A DNA stretch of 64,000 nt from Arthrobacter sp. cf158 (GCF_900106835.1 NZ_FNNR01000006.1:124001-188000), one strand, 5' to 3'; positions 1 to 8,319 are shown, counted from the first letter of the stretch. Made by a program: numbers and translations. Notes: a model not told the origin generated them from the letters alone.

Positions 1-66
1 ACGCCCACGCCGACACCCACAAACACCGACAAGCCAACGCCGAAGCCCACTGAGACCAAGAAGTAA
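1..66 (+). CDS. C-terminal tip of a probable Ser/Thr protein kinase (PknB-like), partial
   Basis: Only the last 21 codons and the TAA stop are inside the window. They encode a Thr/Pro/Lys-rich tail (TPTPTPTNTDKPTPKPTETKK). Actinobacterial PknB kinases often end in such a low-complexity tail after their extracellular PASTA domains, and pknB converges on trpG in related genomes such as Mycobacterium tuberculosis, as this ORF does here. The catalytic domain is outside the window, so the identity rests on context only. Confidence 0.5.
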   Translation, partial: TPTPTPTNTDKPTPKPTETKK

Positions 67-81
67 CGTCCGGACTGTCGG

Positions 82-135
82 CCGCGGGCTGGCCACCGGA
101 AGCGTGCGTCAAAGCGACGACGGAGCAGCCCGCGG
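82..135. terminator. Possible bidirectional terminator between converging genes
   Basis: A perfect 9-bp inverted repeat, CCGCGGGCT at 82-90 and AGCCCGCGG at 127-135, lies between the stop codons of the kinase tail and trpG. There is no clear T-run and the loop is long, so the assignment is tentative. Confidence 0.3.
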
Positions 136-164
136 AGGCCGGCGGATGCCGCCCACCTCCCTGC

Positions 165-806
165 CTACTGCTTGATCAGCGGGCTCAGCTTGGATGCGCG
201 TTCGGCGGCCCCGGTCATGCCCAGGGACTCCAACCAGTTGCCGAGCATCTGGTAGCCACCCTCGGTGAGTACGGATTCCGGGTGGAACTGGACACCGCAC
301 AGTGGCGCGGTCTTGTGCTGCAGGCCCATCACCACGCCATTGGTTGTTTCCGCGGTGATCTCAAGAACGTCCGGAATGGAGTCGCGGACCGCTGCGAGGG
401 AGTGGTAGCGCGTGGCAGTAACCGGCGAAGGAAGGCCCGCGAAAACACTCTTGCCTTCATGCTGGACCGCTGAGGTCTTGCCGTGCATGAGCTCAGGAGC
501 ATGGGTCACCACGCCGCCGTAGGCCTCGGCGAGGGCCTGGTGTCCCAGGCATACGCCGAACATTGGCTTGTTGTTGTCGCCGCACCATTTGATGAGCTCG
601 ATGCACACGCCGGCCTCGGCCGGGGTCCCGGGACCGGGCGAGACCAGGACGCCGTCGCGGGTAGCTGCGAGTTCGGTAGCCTCGGCGAGTGTCACGTCGT
701 CGTTGCGGACCACCGTAGTTTCGGCGCCGAGTTCCTGGAGGTATCCCACCAGGGTGTAGACGAAGCTGTCGTAGTTATCTACTACAAGAATTTTTGTTGT
801 GCTCAT
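165..806 (-). CDS. trpG: Class I glutamine amidotransferase, anthranilate/aminodeoxychorismate synthase component II
   Basis: The 213-residue protein supplies ammonia from glutamine to a chorismate-using partner, for tryptophan or folate synthesis. It has the class I amidotransferase triad: the nucleophilic Cys86 in GVCLGHQ, and His175 and Glu177 in VQFHPES. The N-terminal ILVVDNYDSFVYTLVGYL is typical of TrpG/PabA. It is the stand-alone subunit; the synthase partner is not in the window, so TrpG and PabA cannot be told apart and it may serve both. The ATG start overlaps the stop of the upstream 56-residue membrane protein (ATGA), so the two are translationally coupled. The gene converges on the kinase tail at the window edge. 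Confidence 0.93.
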   Translation of the reverse strand: MSTTKILVVDNYDSFVYTLVGYLQELGAETTVVRNDDVTLAEATELAATRDGVLVSPGPGTPAEAGVCIELIKWCGDNNKPMFGVCLGHQALAEAYGGVVTHAPELMHGKTSAVQHEGKSVFAGLPSPVTATRYHSLAAVRDSIPDVLEITAETTNGVVMGLQHKTAPLCGVQFHPESVLTEGGYQMLGNWLESLGMTGAAERASKLSPLIKQ

Positions 807-973
807 GGCTGCTGCACTAAACCAATCGTTGAGTCAGTCAAAGTGGTGAACTGGGAAAACCAGGGGAAGAGGAACTGGACCATCAGTACCAGTGCTGCTG
901 CCACCAATACCAAGCATGTCAGGATCCGCACCCACAGCGGCCCGGGTAAATTGCGGAAGATCCAGGCGTACAT
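803..973 (-). CDS. Small membrane protein (56 aa) between sortase and trpG
   Basis: This short ORF starts with ATG at 973 and reads MYAWIFRNLPGPLWVRIL, followed by one hydrophobic helix (about residues 15-38) and a polar tail ending LVQQP. Its start lies 3 bp past the sortase stop at 977, with a purine-rich ribosome site inside the end of the sortase gene. Its stop TGA overlaps the ATG of trpG. Tight coupling on both sides argues that it is real. I cannot name a function; small proteins at this position occur in other actinobacteria, and an accessory role for the sortase is only a guess. Confidence 0.72.
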   Translation of the reverse strand: MYAWIFRNLPGPLWVRILTCLVLVAAALVLMVQFLFPWFSQFTTLTDSTIGLVQQP

Positions 974-976
974 CCT

Positions 977-1789
977 TTACCCCTTTCCCTGGGCTTGGGC
1001 TACTTGGGCAGCGATTTCCGACGGCGGTCCGGCTGACGCAGGCTGCCAGCCATCCAGCGTGGAGTAGGCGATGATGCGTTCCTGCGACCCGAATCGTGGG
1101 TTGCAACTGGTCATGGTGAGGATACTTTCCTTCGGTGTGACTCCAGCTTGCGTGGGAACGGGCATCAGAACATCCGTCCGGTCCGGCAGGACGATTTGGT
1201 TGTTCCGGAAGACGTAGGTGTAGTAGCCATCAGCCGTTTGAACGTAGATCTTGTCTCCGGGAACCAATGTGTGGATATTGTCCAGCACAGCACCGTGGGT
1301 TTGCCTGTGGCCGGCCACAGCGAAGTTGCCCACTGCGCCGGGCATGCTGGTAGTCCCATAGTGACCCAAGCCAAGAGTGTCCAGGACCCCTGCATCAGTG
1401 CCCTCGATGATGGGACGGGTGTAGTCGGCTCCGAAGCGGGGGACGTACATGATCCCAATCATTTCGCCGTATCCCGGAGCGGTCCCTACAACCGGCGGCC
1501 CATAATCCACGGCGGCGTCCGGCGCTGCTGGCGTCATGGGCCCAGTGAAGTCCTGCGCGAAGCTTTGGACGGCTTCCGTCTGTTTGGCGTCGGCCTCCAC
1601 GTTGGTCCACCACAGTTCCCAGCCCACAAACAAAAGCAGGACAATTCCCGCAGTAATGAGGAGTTCGCCCAGGATCTGGCTGATCTTGCGGATGACATCC
1701 GATGCGCGGAGCGGCCTGCGGGGACCCCGCTCCTGACCGCGGCGGGCGGACGACACGGAAGAACCCGTCGTCGTCTGCTGGTGCGCCAC
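977..1789 (-). CDS. Class E sortase
   Basis: The 270-residue protein is a membrane-anchored transpeptidase that attaches surface proteins to the cell wall. A single transmembrane anchor (about residues 38-60) precedes the extracellular sortase domain. The catalytic residues are visible: His161 in VAGHRQTHG, Cys229 in TMTSCNP and Arg238. The TxTxC signature followed by Asn-Pro and the N-terminal anchor fit class E, the housekeeping sortase of high-GC Gram-positives. I chose the GTG at 1789 because AAGGAGA precedes it at good spacing; the frame stays open to 2020 but the extra 77 codons have no sortase character. It diverges from crgA and is followed at once by a small membrane protein and trpG. 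Confidence 0.9.
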   Translation of the reverse strand: MAHQQTTTGSSVSSARRGQERGPRRPLRASDVIRKISQILGELLITAGIVLLLFVGWELWWTNVEADAKQTEAVQSFAQDFTGPMTPAAPDAAVDYGPPVVGTAPGYGEMIGIMYVPRFGADYTRPIIEGTDAGVLDTLGLGHYGTTSMPGAVGNFAVAGHRQTHGAVLDNIHTLVPGDKIYVQTADGYYTYVFRNNQIVLPDRTDVLMPVPTQAGVTPKESILTMTSCNPRFGSQERIIAYSTLDGWQPASAGPPSEIAAQVAQAQGKG

Positions 1790-1962
1790 AGGGTCTCCTT
1801 GTATCGGGCACGGACGCGGGCGGGCGGACCCCGAGTTGCGGCTAGACTTGACAGCTAGAACCAACCCGGAACGCCGCGTGGCCGTTAACCGCTGGAATTT
1901 TCCTTCCTGCAGGATATCAAGGCCGGCCGAAACGGGTATTAACGTACAGCCAAGGAGGATCC

Positions 1963-2217
1963 GTGCCCGAGTCCAAGCCCCGCAAGCGGCCTGCCCGTCA
2001 GGCCCAGCAGACTTCCGCAACGCAGCAGTACAAGCCCAACCCGGTGTGGTACAAGGCCGTCATGTTCGGACTGATGATTCTGGGGCTCATCTGGATCATC
2101 ACCTTCTACATCACTGAGGGCCAGTTTCCTGTCCGGGACTGGGCTTCCTGGAACATCGTTGCAGGCTTTGGCATCGCAATCGTCGGCTTCCTCATGACCA
2201 CCCGCTGGCGCTCCTAG
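1963..2217 (+). CDS. crgA: Cell division protein CrgA
   Basis: The 84-residue protein has a basic, polar N-terminus (MPESKPRKRPARQAQQ) and two transmembrane helices (about residues 31-50 and 62-80), the CrgA pattern. CrgA is an actinobacterial inner-membrane protein that helps assemble the FtsZ divisome and recruits peptidoglycan synthesis enzymes to the septum. The start is GTG with AAGGAGG just upstream. It sits near the probable pknB and trpG and diverges from the sortase gene, as in related genomes. Confidence 0.93.
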   Translation: MPESKPRKRPARQAQQTSATQQYKPNPVWYKAVMFGLMILGLIWIITFYITEGQFPVRDWASWNIVAGFGIAIVGFLMTTRWRS

Positions 2218-2262
2218 GGAAACCGCACCTCACATTTCCGTGCCCGTGAACGTCTACAAGAT

Positions 2263-2772
2263 ATGAACATCCGGCACACCACCATGGATTCCCCGTTGGG
2301 GCAGTTGACGCTGACTGCCCGCGGGGAATTTTTGACGGGTATCTTCTACGAAGGTCACTGGCATATGCCTCCGCCGGACTACTTCGGAGTCCCCGCGGAA
2401 CCCGAGGATCCGGTCTTTGTTGTGACCCGGGTTGAACTTGGGGAGTACCTGAGTGGCCACCGCACCGTATTCGATGTCCCTTTCGAGGCCCGTGGGAACG
2501 CATTCCAGGAGAAGGTCTGGTCCCGACTCCAAGACATTCCTTTTGGCGAAACTGTCAGCTACGGTGAGTTGGCCGCCGAGCTGGGCGACCCCCATCTCGC
2601 CCAGGCCGTGGGATCAGCCGTAGGAAGAAATCCCATCAGCATCATCATCCCGTGCCACCGTGTGGTGGGCCGCAAGGGACAGCTGACCGGGTACGCGGGT
2701 GGTCTCCACAACAAGCGTTTCCTCCTGGAGCTGGAAGAACCCGCCACCGTTCGGGAAGGCAAGCTGTTCTGA
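2263..2772 (+). CDS. ogt: Methylated-DNA--protein-cysteine methyltransferase
   Basis: The 169-residue protein removes O6-alkyl groups from guanine by suicidal transfer to its own cysteine. The acceptor is Cys131 in IIIPCHRVVG. The helix-turn-helix (about residues 95-122, FGETVSYGELA) and the following GYAGG segment are standard for the family. The N-terminus begins like Ogt (MNIRHTTMDSPLGQLTL) and lacks the Ada zinc domain. Its TGA stop overlaps the ATG of the sigma factor (TGATG), so it opens a coupled alkylation-repair operon. Confidence 0.95.
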   Translation: MNIRHTTMDSPLGQLTLTARGEFLTGIFYEGHWHMPPPDYFGVPAEPEDPVFVVTRVELGEYLSGHRTVFDVPFEARGNAFQEKVWSRLQDIPFGETVSYGELAAELGDPHLAQAVGSAVGRNPISIIIPCHRVVGRKGQLTGYAGGLHNKRFLLELEEPATVREGKLF

Positions 2773-3302
2773 TGGAGCCGGAGCAGGCAGTCAGCAAGAG
2801 ACCGTTTGAGGCCGTAGTCCAGGAACAGGGCGCCACGGTTCTCCGGGTATGCCGCGCCGTCCTGGGCACACACGATGCCGAGGATGCCTGGTCCGATACC
2901 TTCCTGGCGGCCCTCCAGGCATATCCGGATCTGCCGCCGGGCGCGAACGTGCAGGCATGGCTGGTCACCATTGCACACCACAAGTGCATTGACCATTTGC
3001 GTGCCGGGAGCCGACGTGCCTTGCCAGTGGACTCGCCGCCCGAGCGCCCTTCAGGCCTTGGCATTCCCGGTGGCGGACACGCGGAACTGCTGGACGCCGT
3101 CGCGGGCCTTCCACCGAAGCAGCGCCAGGCGGTGGCTTATCACTACCTGGCCGGTCTGCCTTACAAGGATGTCGCCGACCTGCTGGGAGGCACGCCGGAT
3201 GCCGCCCGGCGTGCCGGCGCCGACGGCGTGAAATCACTTCGCAATGCCCTTGCTGATCCTCCTGCGCTGGCGCACTCATTTTCGAAAGGAGAACTCCGAT
3301 GA
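2772..3302 (+). CDS. RNA polymerase sigma-70-type factor in the alkylation-repair operon
   Basis: The 176-residue protein has a sigma region 2 (about residues 12-85, with AEDAWSDTFLAAL and WLVTIAHHKCIDHLR) and a region 4 helix-turn-helix (about 110-165, LPPKQRQAVAYHYLAGLPYK). It lacks regions 1 and 3, the size and layout of an ECF sigma factor. No anti-sigma gene is adjacent. It is sandwiched between two O6-alkylguanine methyltransferase genes and overlaps both (TGATG upstream, ATGA downstream), so a role in expressing alkylation repair is a reasonable inference. The frame is open further upstream to 2652, but that part lies inside ogt; the overlapping ATG at 2772 is the sensible start. Confidence 0.88.
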   Translation: MEPEQAVSKRPFEAVVQEQGATVLRVCRAVLGTHDAEDAWSDTFLAALQAYPDLPPGANVQAWLVTIAHHKCIDHLRAGSRRALPVDSPPERPSGLGIPGGGHAELLDAVAGLPPKQRQAVAYHYLAGLPYKDVADLLGGTPDAARRAGADGVKSLRNALADPPALAHSFSKGELR

Positions 3303-3928
3303 CCCTTGAAGCAAGCCCCGATCATTCAGAGGTCGCATCGCTCCTGGAGCCCCTCGATGCCGGTCTCGAAACCGCCCTCGCCGGACTTCATGCCCGGCTG
3401 GCCCGCGACGCACAACTCGTCCACACATTGGACATCGCGTACCGGATAGTGGACTCCCCGCTAGGGAAGCTCCTCCTCGCCGCCACGGACCGGGGAATCG
3501 TCCGCGTTGCCTTCGAACTGGAGAACCACGGGGACGTCCTGCAGCTTCTGGCCAACACCGTCAGCCCCAGAATCCTTCAGGCCCCGGCACGTTTGGATGA
3601 TGCTGCACGGCAGCTCGATGAGTACTTTGCCGGCGCCAGGAGGGAATTTGATCTCATCCTTGATTTCCGCCTGTCCCGCGGCTTCCGCCTGAACGTCCTG
3701 CAGCACTTGCCCCGCATCGCGTACGGCCGCACGGAAAGCTACGCGGAAGTCGCCGTGGCGGCCGGCAGTCCCAATGCGGTCCGCGCCGTAGGGACCGCCT
3801 GTGCAACCAACCCCCTGCCCGTGATCGTGCCCTGCCACCGCGTAGTGAAGTCGGACGGCAGCTTCGGCGGCTACCTTGGCGGAGCAGATGCAAAACGCGC
3901 GCTGTTGACCCTCGAGGCAGCGGCGTGA
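3299..3928 (+). CDS. Second methylated-DNA--cysteine methyltransferase
   Basis: A 209-residue MGMT family protein with the acceptor cysteine at 179 in VIVPCHRVV. The methyltransferase core covers about residues 45-209. The first 45 residues form a short helical extension and do not contain the four-cysteine zinc domain of Ada. It is only distantly similar to the ogt product two genes upstream, so the pair is not a recent tandem duplication. The start overlaps the sigma-factor stop and the stop overlaps the GTG start of alkB. Two MGMT genes in one operon may differ in substrate (methyl versus bulkier alkyl groups) or one may be regulatory; the sequence does not decide. Confidence 0.93.
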   Translation: MTLEASPDHSEVASLLEPLDAGLETALAGLHARLARDAQLVHTLDIAYRIVDSPLGKLLLAATDRGIVRVAFELENHGDVLQLLANTVSPRILQAPARLDDAARQLDEYFAGARREFDLILDFRLSRGFRLNVLQHLPRIAYGRTESYAEVAVAAGSPNAVRAVGTACATNPLPVIVPCHRVVKSDGSFGGYLGGADAKRALLTLEAAA

Positions 3929-4641
3929 ATGACGACGCCCTCTTTCCGTTGGAGCTGGTACAGCCGGAAAACCACGACGCCGGTCCCCGCCTGATTGCTC
4001 CAGGGGCGGTTCATGTCCCTGGCTGGCTGACGCTGGAGCAGCAGCGGTGGATCGCGAACCGCTTTGGGGAGTGGACACACGGCCCCGTTCCTCTCAGGGC
4101 TGCCACTCTTCCTGGTGGGCACCAAATGTCGGTTCGAACCGTATGCCTCGGCTGGCACTGGCAGCCATACCGATACTCGCGGGAAGCTACCGATGTCAAC
4201 GGCCGGCCCGTGCTGGACTTCCCTGATTGGATGGTCCGTCTGGGACGCAAGGCGGTTGCGGCAGCCTATGCGTCCGGCATAGCGGATGATGAGTCCCTGA
4301 CCGCATCAGCCGCTGAGTACACTCCAGACGCTGCCTTGGTGAATTTCTACGACGACGGCGCGGCCATGGGTATGCACCAGGACAAGGACGAGCGCTCCAG
4401 GGCACCTGTGGTATCCCTCAGCATCGGCGAGTCCTGTGTCTTCCGGTTCGGCAACACCAAGACCCGGACAAAGCCTTACACAGACGTTGAACTTCGTTCC
4501 GGCGATCTTTTCGTATTTGGTGGTCCGTCCCGATTCGCCTATCACGGCATCCCCAAGGTCCTCCCTGGAACGGCTCCTGCGGATTGTGGCCTGTCACATG
4601 GTCGGATCAACATCACCATGCGGGTCACTGGACTGTCGTGA
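3925..4641 (+). CDS. alkB: Alpha-ketoglutarate-dependent DNA dioxygenase AlkB
   Basis: The 238-residue protein oxidatively removes alkyl groups such as 1-methyladenine and 3-methylcytosine. The iron ligands are His151 and Asp153 (MHQDKDE) and His207 (FAYHGI); the 2-oxoglutarate and substrate-contacting motif RINITMR is at 227-233, in the family order R-x-N-x-T-x-R. The start is GTG at 3925, overlapping the upstream stop. It is the fourth gene of the alkylation-repair operon. Confidence 0.95.
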   Translation: MNDDALFPLELVQPENHDAGPRLIAPGAVHVPGWLTLEQQRWIANRFGEWTHGPVPLRAATLPGGHQMSVRTVCLGWHWQPYRYSREATDVNGRPVLDFPDWMVRLGRKAVAAAYASGIADDESLTASAAEYTPDAALVNFYDDGAAMGMHQDKDERSRAPVVSLSIGESCVFRFGNTKTRTKPYTDVELRSGDLFVFGGPSRFAYHGIPKVLPGTAPADCGLSHGRINITMRVTGLS

Positions 4642-4742
4642 CGCACCGGCCCGGACCTTAATGTCACTGGCACCGGGCAGAATATCCCGGGAAGCACAAA
4701 AAAACGCCGGTGCCCTGATAGCTCGGCTGCAGAGGAGCGTTC

Positions 4743-5363
4743 ATGAATCCGGATAACGGCATCATCATCGGTGACGACGGCCTGGCCCGGCCCCTGTGGG
4801 CTGCCTCGGACGCCCTCATGCAGGCCTACTACGACCACGAGTGGGGCATGCCCGTCCGCGACGAGCAGGGTATGTATGAACGCATCAGCCTTGAAGCCTT
4901 CCAGGCCGGCCTTTCCTGGGCCACCATCCTCAGGAAACGGGAAGCATTCCGTAAAGCATTCCTGGACTTCCACCCCGAAAGCGTTGCCGCGTTCACCGAA
5001 GCGGACGTCGAACGTCTCATGCAGGATTCCGGGATCGTCCGCAACCGCCTGAAAATCCAGGCCGCTATTACCAACGCCAAGGCCACCATCGCGCTCCGTG
5101 AGGAGGGTGGCCTGGTGGACTTCGTGTGGTCCTTCCAGCCGGACAGCACCCCGGAGCCCCGCACTTTTGCAGACATCCCCACAACGTCCCCGGAATCAAT
5201 CGCGCTGTCCAAGGCACTCCGTAAGAAGGGTTTCGCCTTCGTTGGGCCCACCACCATGTATGCCCTGATGGAAGCGATTGGAATCATCGATACCCACTTG
5301 GTGGACAGCCATCGCCGTGGAACGTCCGGTGTCTGGATGCACACCGGAGGCACCACTCCCTGA
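4743..5363 (+). CDS. tag: DNA-3-methyladenine glycosylase I
   Basis: The 206-residue protein matches Tag, which excises 3-methyladenine to start base-excision repair. Visible family blocks are YYDHEWGMPVRDE near the N-terminus, LEAFQAGLSWATILRKRE with the Glu corresponding to the catalytic residue, and the later RLMQDSGIVRNRLKIQAA and VDFVWSF segments. It lies 101 bp downstream of alkB in the same direction and may be read with that operon or from its own promoter. A GGCACCGG/CCGGTGCC inverted repeat (4669-4676 and 4707-4714) lies in the gap. Confidence 0.93.
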   Translation: MNPDNGIIIGDDGLARPLWAASDALMQAYYDHEWGMPVRDEQGMYERISLEAFQAGLSWATILRKREAFRKAFLDFHPESVAAFTEADVERLMQDSGIVRNRLKIQAAITNAKATIALREEGGLVDFVWSFQPDSTPEPRTFADIPTTSPESIALSKALRKKGFAFVGPTTMYALMEAIGIIDTHLVDSHRRGTSGVWMHTGGTTP

Positions 5364-6122
5364 TTGGTTTCCTCACCAGCCGGGTCGCATTTCTTGTCCA
5401 CAGAAGTGGGGAACTTTATCCACAGGCGTGGATAAACTCTGTGGACATCCACGTATTGGCACTCCACATCCCTGCGCTGTCGCTGATTATGGACGGGAAA
5501 GCGCCAGGCCATGACTTATACCCACTGTGTACGGAGCTGTGGATAGTGCGCCAAGCTTCATCGAATGTTCAACATGCCGGCATTGCCAGATTTGCCAAGA
5601 GTCTCTCTTGGGGCGATCACAATGACTGCACCGCACCCATTGAGCGATGCGTTGTTCACGGGCGGCGTCAACGCCCCTGTCGGCAGTTACCCACTTAACA
5701 ACAACCCCCTGCCCACAAGTTATCCACAAGTGGGGAAAACTTGTGGGTTTCAATCCTGGGATCCCTGCGTTGCTGGGCCTGAGCGACCATAGCCACCCTG
5801 TGAACTACACGCTTGTAGTTATTAACACTGTTGATAAGGCTGTTGATAGACCTCGAAGCTGACGGTAATTAACAGGGTTATCCACAGAATGTGGCCAAGA
5901 GGCCTACTTGTCCACATATTCGACCCCCGCGGGGACAAAGTTATCCACAGTTGTGGAGAAATTCATGCCTTTCGGGGGATATCTACCGCTCTGGCAGGTC
6001 CAACGCCGGGAAGAACCTCTAACTACACCCGTGTAAGTTACGCACAGTGTGGATAACAGCTGTGGATAACCCCTTAGGCATCCCGTTGGAACCTTCTTGA
6101 ACGAAGGGCGTACCTTGGTGCC
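5364..6122. other. Gene-free DnaA-box cluster, about 28 kb from dnaA
   Basis: There is no convincing gene in these 759 bases. Six perfect DnaA boxes (TTATCCACA or its complement TGTGGATAA) are present: 5416-5424, 5720-5728, 5878-5886, 5941-5949, 6048-6056 and 6061-6069. Near-matches include TTGTCCACA at 5394-5402 and 5908-5916, CGTGGATAA at 5427-5435 and TGTGGATAG at 5538-5546. The box at 5720 lies inside a 10-bp inverted repeat, CCCACAAGTT (5712-5721) and AACTTGTGGG (5738-5747). A second inverted repeat, AACTACA-cgct-TGTAGTT, is at 5803-5820. The density of perfect boxes exceeds that in the dnaA-dnaN gap. A DnaA-titrating or auxiliary replication site is the likeliest reading. Confidence 0.75.
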
Positions 6123-6734
6123 ATGAAGAGCGACTTCAAGAAGCTGATTCCGACGTACAGTGCCAAGCGCGGCGAATTCGCCGTGGTGACCGTTCCCACG
6201 CTGCAGTTTCTGATGATCGATGGTCACGGGGACCCCAACACTGCCCAGGCCTACAAGGATGCGTTGACCACGCTGTACCCCGTGGCTTACAAGCTGAAGT
6301 TCTTCAGCAAGGCCGACCTCGGGAAGGATTACGGCGTCATGCCGCTGGAAGCGTTGTGGTGGTCCGATGACATGGAGTCGTTCACCAGCGCCCGGGACAA
6401 GTCACGCTGGGACTGGACCCTGATGAGCATGGTCCCTGACTGGATCACGCCGGAGCATTTTGAGGCGGCACGGGAGCTGGTCGCCAGGAAGGGGGAGGCG
6501 CCGGCCTTGGAGGCACTCCGTTTGGAGCCGCTGGAGGAAGGGCTGAGCGTGCAGACACTCCACATTGGCCCCTATGACAACGAGGGACCGGTACTCGAGG
6601 AGATGCACAATGCGTTCATCCCGTCGCAGTCACTGACAATGACCGGCAGGCACCATGAGATCTATCTCGGGGACCCTCGCCGGGCGGCCCCTGACAAGCT
6701 CAAGACCATCCTGCGGCAGCCCGTCACAGGATGA
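6123..6734 (+). CDS. GyrI-like domain-containing protein
   Basis: The 203-residue protein opens with MKSDFKKLIPTYSAKRGEF and carries a GyrI-like small-molecule-binding fold (VPTLQFLMIDGHGDPN, then LEPLEEGLSVQTLHIGPYDNE). Stand-alone proteins of this family bind or hydrolyse hydrophobic ligands; some relatives inhibit gyrase, but that cannot be claimed here. It has no helix-turn-helix. The upstream region is the DnaA-box cluster, which therefore also contains its promoter. It converges on the rhomboid protease gene with only 13 bp between the stops. Confidence 0.88.
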   Translation: MKSDFKKLIPTYSAKRGEFAVVTVPTLQFLMIDGHGDPNTAQAYKDALTTLYPVAYKLKFFSKADLGKDYGVMPLEALWWSDDMESFTSARDKSRWDWTLMSMVPDWITPEHFEAARELVARKGEAPALEALRLEPLEEGLSVQTLHIGPYDNEGPVLEEMHNAFIPSQSLTMTGRHHEIYLGDPRRAAPDKLKTILRQPVTG

Positions 6735-6747
6735 GTCGGTGCTGCTG

Positions 6748-7602
6748 CTAGCCAGTTGTGACGCGGAACCAGGTAACCACTGCCAGCAGACCTGCCACCA
6801 GGACCAGTCCACCGGCTTGGAGAAGGGCCTGGTTCTTGCCCTTGGGAGCGTAAGCAATCGCGGCAGCAGCAAGGCCACCGGTGATCAAGCCGCCCAAGTG
6901 AGCCTGCCAGGCAATGCTGGGGACGAAGAAGCCGATCGCACCATTGATCGCGATGAGGACCCACAGTTGTTTGGTGTCGCCGCCCCGGTGGCGTTGAACC
7001 ACCAACATGGCGCCAAACAACCCGAAGATGGCGCCGGAAGCTCCTACGACGCCAACAGGGGGCAGCGTGGGGGTGAGGGCGAGGAACCCTACAGAGCCGC
7101 CGATTGCGGAAAGCAGATACACGGCAAGGAATCGGATACGCCCGAGCAAAGGCTCCAGGGCTTGTCCGAAGATCCATAGCGTGTACATGTTGAGAACGAT
7201 GTGAAGCAGGAATCCCTGTGAATGCAGGAAGGCCGCAGTGACCATGCGCCATGGCTCACTGACGGCAAAGATGTTGGCGAACGCAAAATTCTCGAACACT
7301 TCATCCCCAGGCACAATCCACTGAAGGATGTACACCAGGACGCACAGCCCGATGATCGTGAACGTCACCAAAGGCCGGCCGACAGCCAGGGCGCCGCCGT
7401 AGGGAGAGCGGTATACCGGCGTCGTACGTTTTTGTTCGTTGATGCAGTCAACGCATTGGAACCCGACGGCGGCCGCCCGCTGGCACTCCGGGCACGCAGG
7501 GCGCCCACAGCGCTGGCACCTCACATAGGAGGGCCGGTCCGGGTGCCTGGGGCACACCGGAACTTCAGCGGACGGCTCTGCCGACGGAATTCCGTAACTC
7601 AT
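6748..7602 (-). CDS. Rhomboid family intramembrane serine protease
   Basis: The 284-residue protein cleaves substrates within the membrane. A cytosolic N-terminal zinc-binding segment (Cys17, 29, 32, 37, 40, 50 and 53, B-box-like) precedes six predicted membrane helices. The active-site serine is Ser189 in GASGAIFG, and the partner His235 is in AWQAHLGGLI; the HIVLNMYTLW loop carries the conserved His/Asn. Its start lies 21 bp beyond the stop of the cyclophilin gene on the same strand, so the two may be co-transcribed. Confidence 0.93.
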   Translation of the reverse strand: MSYGIPSAEPSAEVPVCPRHPDRPSYVRCQRCGRPACPECQRAAAVGFQCVDCINEQKRTTPVYRSPYGGALAVGRPLVTFTIIGLCVLVYILQWIVPGDEVFENFAFANIFAVSEPWRMVTAAFLHSQGFLLHIVLNMYTLWIFGQALEPLLGRIRFLAVYLLSAIGGSVGFLALTPTLPPVGVVGASGAIFGLFGAMLVVQRHRGGDTKQLWVLIAINGAIGFFVPSIAWQAHLGGLITGGLAAAAIAYAPKGKNQALLQAGGLVLVAGLLAVVTWFRVTTG

Positions 7603-7623
7603 GAGCTCAGTTTCAGTAGGTGA

Positions 7624-8166
7624 TTAGAGCTGTTCGATGTCGATGCTGTTGATGACGACGTCCTCGACGGGACGGTCGCCCATGCCAGTGCGGACTGCCT
7701 CAATAGCGTCAACAACCTTGCGGGATTCCTCATCGGTGACCTCACCGAAGATGCTGTGCTTGCCGAACAGCCAGTCGGTGTTCACCGTGGTGATGAAGAA
7801 CTGTGACCCGTTGGTTCCCTTGCCCATCTGGATACCGGCGTTGGCCATAGCCAGCTTGTAGGGAGCGTTGAACGTCAGTTCCGGGTGGATTTCGTCGTCG
7901 AACTGGTAGCCGGGGCCACCAACGCCGCGGCCCAGGGGATCGCCGCCCTGGATCATGAAGTCCTTGATGATGCGGTGGAAGATGGTGCCGTCGTAAAGGG
8001 GCGTCCCGGTCTTGTCTTCGCCCGTTTCAGGGTGATTCCAGGACTTTTCGCCAGTGGCCAAGCCAATGAAGTTGGCGACCGTCTTGGGCGCGTGGTTGCC
8101 GAAGAGGTCAACCTTGATGTCGCCGAGGGTCGTGTGGATCGTTGCTTTTGCGGTTGCGATGGTCAT
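7624..8166 (-). CDS. ppiA: Cyclophilin-type peptidyl-prolyl cis-trans isomerase
   Basis: The 180-residue cytosolic cyclophilin catalyses proline isomerisation during folding. The active-site stretches FHRIIKDFMIQGGDP and NGSQFFIT are intact, along with the terminal VVINSIDIEQL typical of actinobacterial PpiA. There is no signal peptide. It is the first gene of a leftward pair with the rhomboid protease and diverges from the 11-residue-repeat protein gene. Confidence 0.94.
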   Translation of the reverse strand: MTIATAKATIHTTLGDIKVDLFGNHAPKTVANFIGLATGEKSWNHPETGEDKTGTPLYDGTIFHRIIKDFMIQGGDPLGRGVGGPGYQFDDEIHPELTFNAPYKLAMANAGIQMGKGTNGSQFFITTVNTDWLFGKHSIFGEVTDEESRKVVDAIEAVRTGMGDRPVEDVVINSIDIEQL

Positions 8167-8319
8167 GGCCCCATTCTTCCATGCAGGGTCAACGCCTTAG
8201 TGGCTGTAAAGCCTGTTCCGCGCTCGGTGAAATCCGGGCCTAATCCAGGAGATGAATAGCCCGTGTTCACTTGGCGACGTAGGCTAGCAACAAACGAGCA
8301 TGTGTATCGGGAGGTAGTT

